From: Nocardioides sp.
Lineage (GTDB): Bacteria; Actinomycetota; Actinomycetes; Propionibacteriales; Nocardioidaceae
Length of the DNA stretch: 6,432 nt
Direction: 5' to 3'
Assembly (NCBI GenBank): GCA_021166815.1
Contig: JAJPEO010000222.1
Span: 1-6,432, forward strand
The position numbers and the translations under genes are program-made. Below are positions 1-6,432 of this stretch, piece by piece. Within the stretch, counting starts at the first letter, position 1, and each line of letters opens with the position of its first letter. Below the pieces are notes generated by a model that saw only the letters and a list, made by a program, of their open reading frames with translations, was not told where the DNA came from and ran no database searches.

Positions 1-24
1 CCGTGCCGGGAGGATGATCACGGT

Positions 25-222
25 GCGGCTTAGAAGTAAGTCCTGCCTCGACGCCGGGGCCAGATGCTCCGGTGGTCGGGAGAAGGCCAGTAGTGACGGA
101 GAAGTTGCGAACGCTTCAGCAGGCGGTTGTGGGGTCGAAGACCAGGTCGGCCAGGCGGACTCCATCCCACCCTGCCTCCACCGTGTGGAGGTCAACCCAG
201 GGGTGCGGTCGGTAGCTAGTTG
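25..222 (+). ncRNA. Candidate raiA-motif structured RNA upstream of hpf
   Basis: The region has no credible coding sequence but is full of complementary segments that nest into one fold. An outer helix pairs 39-48 with 153-161 (one bulged T at 44). Inside it, 49-52/75-78 plus 54-60/66-72 form a long hairpin with loop CAGAT. Helix 85-88/149-152 continues through 95-97/146-148 and encloses weak hairpin 101-104/114-117 and hairpin 133-136/140-143 (loop GAA). Segments 119-123 and 129-133 can pair with 171-175 and 166-170, a possible 10-bp pseudoknot. A perfect 7-bp hairpin, 175-181/185-191, follows. The raiA motif is an RNA of about 200 nt known from Bacillota and Actinomycetota that usually lies between comFC and raiA. 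It is reported to act in trans and to affect sporulation and aggregation in Clostridium. Size and position match. The identity is inferred from context and foldability, without a covariance-model hit, and both ends are approximate. GATGAT at 13-18 could be a -10 element. Confidence 0.6.
175..191 (+). promoter_or_regulatory. Perfect 7-bp stem-loop before hpf
   Basis: CCTCCAC (175-181) pairs exactly with GTGGAGG (185-191) around loop CGT. It is probably the 3'-most hairpin of the candidate structured RNA. Its 5' arm contains CCTCC, an anti-Shine-Dalgarno-like sequence that could pair instead with GGAGG of the hpf ribosome binding site (224-228). A regulatory switch is therefore conceivable but unproven. 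No T-tract follows, so it is not a classical intrinsic terminator. Confidence 0.55.
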
Positions 223-228
223 AGGAGG
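223..228 (+). promoter_or_regulatory. Ribosome binding site of hpf
   Basis: AGGAGG lies five bases before the ATG at 234. It is the only full-strength Shine-Dalgarno sequence before a rightward gene here, and it fixes the hpf start. Its GGAGG core is complementary to CCTCC at 175-179. Confidence 0.85.
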
Positions 229-233
229 ATCCC

Positions 234-845
234 ATGGAGGTTGTCGTCACTGGTCGTCACTTCGAGGTGACTGACCGGTTCCGCGAGCACGTCTCGGACA
301 AGCTCTCCAGGCTCGAGAAGCATGACCACCACATCATGCGCGTCCAGGTGGAGGTACAGGTAGAGCAGAACCCGCGCCAGGTCGACCGGGGCACCCGCGT
401 CGAGCTCACCGCCTACTCCAAGGGCCCGGTGATCCGTGCCGAAGCAGCCGCGTCGGACAAGATGGGGGCGCTGGACCTGGCCCTCGACAAGATGGCCGCG
501 CAGATGCGGCGCGCTGCCGACCGTCGTCGCCACCGCCGCGACAAGAACACCCCGCGTTCGCTGGGTGATGTCATGCCCGCCCCGGTCGACGTCCAGGCCG
601 AGGTCGAGGACGAGGTCACCGAGCGCAAGGTGGGCCCGCTCACCGTCACCGGTGACGGCCCTCTGGTGGTGCGCGAGAAGTCGCACACCGCCGCGCCCAT
701 GACGCTCGACCAGGCGCTCTACGAGATGGAGCTGGTCGGGCACGACTTCTACCTGTTCATCGACAAGGAGAGCGAGAAGCCCTCGGTCGTCTACCGCCGC
801 AAGGGCTACGACTACGGCGTGATCTCCCTCCACGTGGAGAACTGA
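234..845 (+). CDS. hpf: Long-form ribosome hibernation promoting factor (HPF/RaiA/S30AE)
   Basis: This 203-residue protein is a long-type HPF, which binds the small ribosomal subunit in stationary phase or stress and pairs 70S ribosomes into inactive 100S dimers. The N-terminal S30AE domain (about residues 1-105) opens with MEVVVTGRHFEVTDRFREHV and ends in a basic Arg/Lys/His stretch (about 92-104). A charged, low-conservation linker (about 105-145) follows. The C-terminal dimerisation domain (about 150-203) has the family signature MTLDQALYEMELVGHDFYLF and the ending KGYDYGVISL. Length and two-domain layout match long HPF and exclude the short HPF/YfiA type. The ATG start has a strong RBS at 223-228. 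Upstream is the candidate raiA RNA, the usual neighbour in actinobacteria and clostridia. The next gene begins 48 bases after the stop, with a strong hairpin between. Nothing is truncated or unusual. Confidence 0.95.
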   Translation: MEVVVTGRHFEVTDRFREHVSDKLSRLEKHDHHIMRVQVEVQVEQNPRQVDRGTRVELTAYSKGPVIRAEAAASDKMGALDLALDKMAAQMRRAADRRRHRRDKNTPRSLGDVMPAPVDVQAEVEDEVTERKVGPLTVTGDGPLVVREKSHTAAPMTLDQALYEMELVGHDFYLFIDKESEKPSVVYRRKGYDYGVISLHVEN

Positions 846-859
846 GCGCCGGGGTGCGC

Positions 860-903
860 GCCTCGGTCACGTCGTCATGACATGATGCCGACGTGACCGA
901 GGC
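860..903. promoter_or_regulatory. 18-bp hairpin between hpf and the response regulator, covering the GTG start
   Basis: The left arm CCTCGGTCACGTCGTCAT (861-878) is an exact reverse complement of the right side (882-885 plus 889-902), with loop GAC (879-881) and a three-base bulge TGC (886-888). G860 and C903 add one more pair. The right arm includes the response-regulator start codon at 893 and its next two codons. As RNA it could terminate or stabilise the hpf transcript, or bury the start codon of the next gene on read-through transcripts. As DNA it could be an operator, with 14-bp arms separated by 14 bases. There is no T-tract after it. The structure is seen directly; the role is inferred. 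Confidence 0.8.
881..893 (+). promoter_or_regulatory. Possible -10 element and leaderless start of the response regulator
   Basis: CATGAT (881-886) resembles an actinobacterial TANNNT/TATAAT -10 hexamer and ends six bases before the GTG at 893. Transcription starting at or next to that G would give a leaderless mRNA. This would explain the absence of a Shine-Dalgarno sequence. No convincing -35 element is visible at normal spacing, so the call is weak. Confidence 0.3.
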
Positions 904-1567
904 AACAGGCATCGAGCCCATCCGCGTGATCGTCGTGGACGACCACGAGCTGTTCCGTCGCGGCCTGATCATGCTGCTCGGCGAGGACGCCGACATCGAG
1001 GTCGTCGGCGAGGCCGCTGACGGCGAGGCCGCCATCGACATGGCGGCCTCCACCGCCCCGGACGTCGTCCTGCTCGACGTGCGCATGCCGCGCCGCACGG
1101 GCGTGGAGGCGTGCCGGGCCATCAAGGAGGCCGTCCCGGCGGCCAAGATCATCATGCTCACCGTCTCCGACGAGGAGGCCGACCTCTACGAGTCGGTCAA
1201 GAACGGCGCCTCTGGCTACCTCCTCAAGGACTCCTCGATCGAGGAGGTGGCGCAGGCCATCCGCGTCGTCAACGAGGGCCAGTCGCTGATCAGCCCGTCG
1301 ATGGCGGTCAAGCTCCTCGACGAGTTCAAGCAGATGTCCAAGCCCGAGCGTGAGCCCGGCCCCGGCCTGCGCCTGACCGACCGCGAGCTCGAGGTCCTGC
1401 GCCTGGTCGCCAAGGGCATGAACAACCGCGAGGTGGCCAAGGAGCTGTTCATCTCCGAGAACACCGTCAAGAACCACGTCCGCAACATCCTCGAGAAGCT
1501 CCAGCTCCACTCGCGCATGGAGGCCGTCATGTACGCCATGCGCGAGAAGCTGCTCGACCTGCCCTGA
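893..1567 (+). CDS. NarL/LuxR-family response regulator, apparently orphan
   Basis: This 224-residue protein is a two-component response regulator that would bind DNA when phosphorylated. The receiver domain (about 10-128) keeps all key residues: acidic pair D16/D17, phospho-acceptor D62 in LLDVRMP, T90 in IIMLT and K112 in GYLLKD. A linker leads to a LuxR-type helix-turn-helix (about 161-215) with [15 protein letters not shown] and [15 protein letters not shown]. The length is normal for the NarL/DegU class. The GTG at 893 is the only usable in-frame start: a TGA lies in frame at 878-880, and later GTGs would remove the first receiver strand. No histidine kinase is adjacent, so its kinase is elsewhere or it is an orphan. 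Streptomyces has an equivalent regulator between hpf and secA. Target genes cannot be read from the sequence. The start lies inside the 860-903 hairpin and has no Shine-Dalgarno sequence. Confidence 0.93.
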   Translation: MTEATGIEPIRVIVVDDHELFRRGLIMLLGEDADIEVVGEAADGEAAIDMAASTAPDVVLLDVRMPRRTGVEACRAIKEAVPAAKIIMLTVSDEEADLYESVKNGASGYLLKDSSIEEVAQAIRVVNEGQSLISPSMAVKLLDEFKQMSKPEREPGPGLRLTDRELEVLRLVAKGMNNREVAKELFISENTVKNHVRNILEKLQLHSRMEAVMYAMREKLLDLP

Positions 1568-1578
1568 GCCGCGCCCGC

Positions 1579-2805
1579 GTGGACGAGCTGAGCGCCGCGC
1601 AGGCGCGCCGTGTCGCCCTCGCCGCCCAGGGCTTCTGCGACCGCCCGCACGCGACGCCGACGATGCGGACGCTGACCCGCACCGTGGCGCGGACCGGCGT
1701 GCTGCAGGTCGACTCGGTCAACGTGCTCCAGCGCGCCCACCTGATGCCGCTCTACTCGCGGATGGGGCCGTACGACACCGACCTGCTGGTCCGTGCGTCC
1801 TCGCGCCGCCCGCGTCGGCTGGTCGAGTACTTCGCCCACGTGCAGGCCCTCATGCCGGTCGAGCTGTGGCCCCTGATGCAGCACCGCATGGACCACTACC
1901 GCGCGCAGCGCGGCAAGTGGGGGTTCGCCCCCGACACCGACCTCGAGCCCCGCATCCTCGCCGCCGTCGCCGAGCGCGGACCGGTCACGGCGCGCGACCT
2001 GGACGAGGAGTTCAGCGGGCCGCGGGTCAAGGAGCACTGGGGCTGGAACTGGTCCGATGCACGACGGGTGCTCGACTACCTCGCCATGGTGGGCGACCTC
2101 GCCGTGGCCGGGCGCACGAGGCAGTTCGAGGTCATCTACGACCTGCCCGAGCGGGTGCTCCCCGCCGAGGTGCTCCGGGTCCCGACGCCCACCCCGCAGG
2201 AGGCGGTCACCGCCCTCGTGCGCCGCGCGGCCCGCTCGCACGGCGTCGCCTCGGCCCAGTGCCTGGCCGACTACTACCGCCTCAGGCTGCAGCCCGCGCC
2301 GGGCAGGCCGAGCGTCCGGACCGCCGTCGAGCAGCTCGTCCAGGAGGGTGAGCTGGTGCCGGTGCGCGTCGAGGACTGGCGTCGCCCGGCCTGGCTGCAC
2401 CGCGACGCCCGGGTGCCGCGCCGGGTCGGGGCACGGGCCCTGCTGAGCCCGTTCGACCCGGTGGTGTGGGAGCGCTCGCGCACCGAGGCGCTGTTCGACT
2501 TCCTCTACCGCATCGAGATCTACACCCCCGTCCACAAGCGCGTGCACGGCTACTACGTCCTGCCCTTCCTGCTGGGGGACCGGCTCGTGGCGAGGGTCGA
2601 CCTGAAGGCCGACCGGGCGTCGCGGACCCTGCTCGTCCCCGGCGCCTTCGCCGAGGCCGGGGCGCCGCCGGAAACGGCGTACGAGCTGGTCGCCGAGCTG
2701 CGTCGGCTGGCCGGTTGGCTGGGCCTGGAGGACGTGTCGGTGGGGTCCCACGGCGACCTCGCCCCGGGACTGCGGTCGGCATGGCGGGCATCGTTGGCCG
2801 GATAG
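1579..2805 (+). CDS. AlkZ/YcaQ-like winged-helix protein, probable DNA glycosylase
   Basis: This 408-residue protein matches the winged-helix HTH_42 (formerly DUF1006) family, which includes E. coli YcaQ and Streptomyces AlkZ, DNA glycosylases that unhook interstrand crosslinks or excise bulky alkyl adducts. The N-terminal signature VLQVDSVNVLQRAHLMPLYSR holds Q43-V44-D45, the Q-x-D form of the family's catalytic Q-x-(D/Q) motif. The C-terminal part carries the conserved LLSPFDPVVWERSRTEALFDF (from L288), IEIYTPVHKRVHGYYVLPFLLGD and VDLKADR (from V340) segments. Length is normal, and there is no signal peptide or membrane segment, so it should be cytoplasmic. The GTG at 1579 begins 11 bases after the response-regulator stop without a clear Shine-Dalgarno sequence, suggesting co-transcription and perhaps translational coupling. 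Family membership is firm. Glycosylase activity and substrate are inferred, because many family members are untested and could be DNA-binding only. Confidence 0.85.
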   Translation: MDELSAAQARRVALAAQGFCDRPHATPTMRTLTRTVARTGVLQVDSVNVLQRAHLMPLYSRMGPYDTDLLVRASSRRPRRLVEYFAHVQALMPVELWPLMQHRMDHYRAQRGKWGFAPDTDLEPRILAAVAERGPVTARDLDEEFSGPRVKEHWGWNWSDARRVLDYLAMVGDLAVAGRTRQFEVIYDLPERVLPAEVLRVPTPTPQEAVTALVRRAARSHGVASAQCLADYYRLRLQPAPGRPSVRTAVEQLVQEGELVPVRVEDWRRPAWLHRDARVPRRVGARALLSPFDPVVWERSRTEALFDFLYRIEIYTPVHKRVHGYYVLPFLLGDRLVARVDLKADRASRTLLVPGAFAEAGAPPETAYELVAELRRLAGWLGLEDVSVGSHGDLAPGLRSAWRASLAG

Positions 2806-2806
2806 G

Positions 2807-2820
2807 TAGAGTTACGACTC

Positions 2821-2821
<1 letters not shown>
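2807..2821 (+). promoter_or_regulatory. Possible -10 element and leaderless start of secA
   Basis: TAGAGT (2807-2812) fits the actinobacterial -10 pattern TANNNT and ends eight bases before the GTG of secA. The 15-base gap after the preceding stop has no good Shine-Dalgarno sequence. A promoter producing a leaderless or near-leaderless secA mRNA, in addition to read-through, is plausible. No clear -35 is seen, which is common for actinobacterial promoters. Confidence 0.3.
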
Positions 2822-5661
<2,840 letters not shown>

Positions 5662-5674
5662 GCCACCCGGTCGT

Positions 5675-6190
5675 TCACCCCCACTGCAGCACCACGCACT
5701 GCCAGCGGTCGCGGACGACCTCGAACCGGGCCGCGACGGCCCGTGAGCGCTGTCCGTAGCGCACGTGGGCGCAGGCCTCCAGCGCGTCCGCGCGCACCAG
5801 CGAGGTCCGCACCCCCACGACCACCGGGCGGACCCGGCCCGGGCCACGGCCCTGGCCGGGGGTGATCCCCGCGACCTCGCGCGCGTCGCCGGCCCGGCTC
5901 ACCAGGTCGGCGTACACCTCGGGGGTCGCGTGGCGCAGCAGCTGGCTCACCGGCCGGTCGCCGGCGGCGATCTCCGCGGCGGCCTGGAGGAAGCGGGCGG
6001 TGAACGAGTCGAGACGGCGTCGGTCGTGACGGCGCGCGGTGGCCACGTCGAAGGCGCCGGCCGTCCGAAGCGCCGGCCGCGGGGGTTCCACCCGCGGCGC
6101 CAGGTCCAGGGCGAGCGTCCCCTGGACGCTGGACACGGGCACGGGGGCGGGGAAGACGACGACCTGACCGTCGGTGGTGGTGCTGCTCAT
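5675..6190 (-). CDS. Rv3235-family protein of unknown function (DUF6459-like)
   Basis: This 171-residue protein resembles the small Ala/Arg/Pro-rich Rv3235 family, found near secA in many actinobacteria and without known function. The first 60 residues look disordered and Pro/Ala-rich (VVVFPAPVPVSS, RVEPPRPALR). The conserved part (about 63-171) has an FLQAAAEIAAGDRPVSQLLRH helix region, a VGVRTSLVRADALEACAHVRYG segment and a final strand pair, RFEVVRDRWQCVVLQWG. No signal peptide or membrane helix is apparent. The ATG at 6190 overlaps the stop of the upstream LysM gene as ATGA, and GAGGGAG lies about six bases before it, so translation is likely coupled. Its stop is 13 bases from that of the converging secA. 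Family assignment rests on remembered pattern and gene order, not a database search. Confidence 0.75.
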   Translation of the reverse strand: MSSTTTDGQVVVFPAPVPVSSVQGTLALDLAPRVEPPRPALRTAGAFDVATARRHDRRRLDSFTARFLQAAAEIAAGDRPVSQLLRHATPEVYADLVSRAGDAREVAGITPGQGRGPGRVRPVVVGVRTSLVRADALEACAHVRYGQRSRAVAARFEVVRDRWQCVVLQWG

Positions 6191-6432
6191 CGGTGGTCTC
6201 CCTCGATGTCGGCGGGGTGCGCGTCGGGGCCGGGGATGCTGAGGCGCTGCCCGGGAAGGATCAGGTCGGGGTCGTCACCGATCACGTCGCGGTTGTGCTG
6301 CCACAGGCGACGCCACTCGGTGTCGATGTCGCTCCCCGGCGACTGGTGGGCGCGGGCGATCGACCACAGGGAGTCACCCGGGGCGACCACGTGGTCCGTC
6401 GTCGGTGCCGGTGCCGGTGCCGGTGCCGGTGC
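6187..6432 (-). CDS. LysM-domain protein, C-terminal part (partial, runs off the right edge)
   Basis: The visible 81 codons read, in order: an Ala-Pro repeat linker (five AP units) followed by TTDH, a single LysM domain (VVAPGDSLWSIARAHQ through NRDVIGDDPDLILPGQRLSIPG), and a short charged tail ending EGDHR. LysM modules bind N-acetylglucosamine-containing glycans, mostly peptidoglycan, which suggests an envelope role for this region. A GTG at 6390 would make a 67-residue LysM-only peptide, but the frame stays open to the window edge and continues as a typical low-complexity linker. The real start is therefore outside the window, and a membrane anchor or signal sequence may lie there. The stop overlaps the start of the Rv3235-family gene by ATGA, indicating an operon with translational coupling. 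The domain call is firm; full protein size and partner domains are unknown. Confidence 0.85.
   Translation of the reverse strand, partial: APAPAPAPAPTTDHVVAPGDSLWSIARAHQSPGSDIDTEWRRLWQHNRDVIGDDPDLILPGQRLSIPGPDAHPADIEGDHR
6403..6432. repeat. Hexanucleotide tandem repeat, five CGGTGC units, at the right edge
   Basis: Five perfect copies of CGGTGC run to the last base and may continue past it. On the minus strand they read as alternating GCA and CCG codons and encode an Ala-Pro linker of the LysM protein. Unit length is a multiple of three, so changes in copy number would lengthen or shorten the linker without a frameshift. Confidence 0.95.

Noticed and set aside
1..33. Possible 3' end of an upstream gene, with frames ending at TGA 15-17 or TAG 31-33
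   Set aside because: comF is expected here from gene order, but at most ten codons are visible and neither ending is recognisable, so no CDS is called.
14..223. Open frame of 69 codons on the plus strand before hpf
   Set aside because: No Shine-Dalgarno sequence, codon use unlike neighbours (AGA, AGT, CTT), no recognisable domain, and it overlaps the structured RNA region. It is not a credible gene.
216..833. Antisense open frame across hpf, and a similar one at 875-1510 across the response regulator
   Set aside because: Mirror translations of strongly supported genes, composed of Val/Leu/Asp/His repeats; no start context or domain.
1216..2751. 511-codon open frame antisense to the response regulator and AlkZ-like genes
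   Set aside because: Same register effect over the AlkZ-like gene; the composition is Arg/Pro/Gly/His-rich with no recognisable family.
6187..6390. Complete 67-residue LysM-only gene starting at GTG 6390
   Set aside because: The frame stays open upstream to the window edge and encodes TTDH preceded by an Ala-Pro linker, so this GTG is an internal Val codon of a longer protein.

Overview
The window comes from the chromosome of a high-GC Gram-positive bacterium. It looks like an actinomycete, most likely near Propionibacteriales/Nocardioidaceae. This rests on very strong G/C third-position codon use, frequent GTG starts, a SecA1 of actinobacterial length, and a gene order (long HPF, LuxR-type response regulator, AlkZ-like protein, secA, then an opposing Rv3235-family gene) that matches the mtrAB-lpqB-comF-hpf-secA neighbourhood of Mycobacterium and Streptomyces. 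The genus is an inference.

Layout. Positions 1-233 hold no convincing protein gene. They contain a dense, mutually compatible set of complementary segments that folds into a multi-branched RNA with a possible pseudoknot. The position directly upstream of hpf (raiA), where comF is expected just outside the window, is that of the raiA-motif noncoding RNA. hpf (234-845) follows a strong AGGAGG ribosome binding site. Between hpf and the next gene lies an 18-bp hairpin (861-902) whose 3' arm covers the GTG start of an orphan NarL/LuxR-type response regulator (893-1567). Eleven bases later begins an AlkZ/YcaQ-like winged-helix protein (1579-2805), probably a DNA glycosylase. secA (2821-5661) starts 15 bases after that.

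secA converges on a leftward pair. A LysM-domain protein (6187 to beyond the right edge) overlaps by ATGA an Rv3235-family protein of unknown function (5675-6190). The convergent stops are 13 bases apart, with a GC-rich hairpin holding the secA stop codon in its loop. The last 30 bases are five perfect CGGTGC repeats that encode an Ala-Pro linker in the LysM protein.

How the genes fit together. The rightward genes are closely packed but unrelated in function: ribosome hibernation, transcription control, DNA repair and protein export. The response regulator and secA each have a TANNNT-like hexamer a few bases before a GTG start that lacks a Shine-Dalgarno sequence, so leaderless internal promoters are plausible. 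The leftward pair looks like one translationally coupled unit connected with the cell envelope.

The most interesting features are the candidate raiA RNA and the hairpin over the response-regulator start. The rest is a recognisable conserved actinobacterial core locus.
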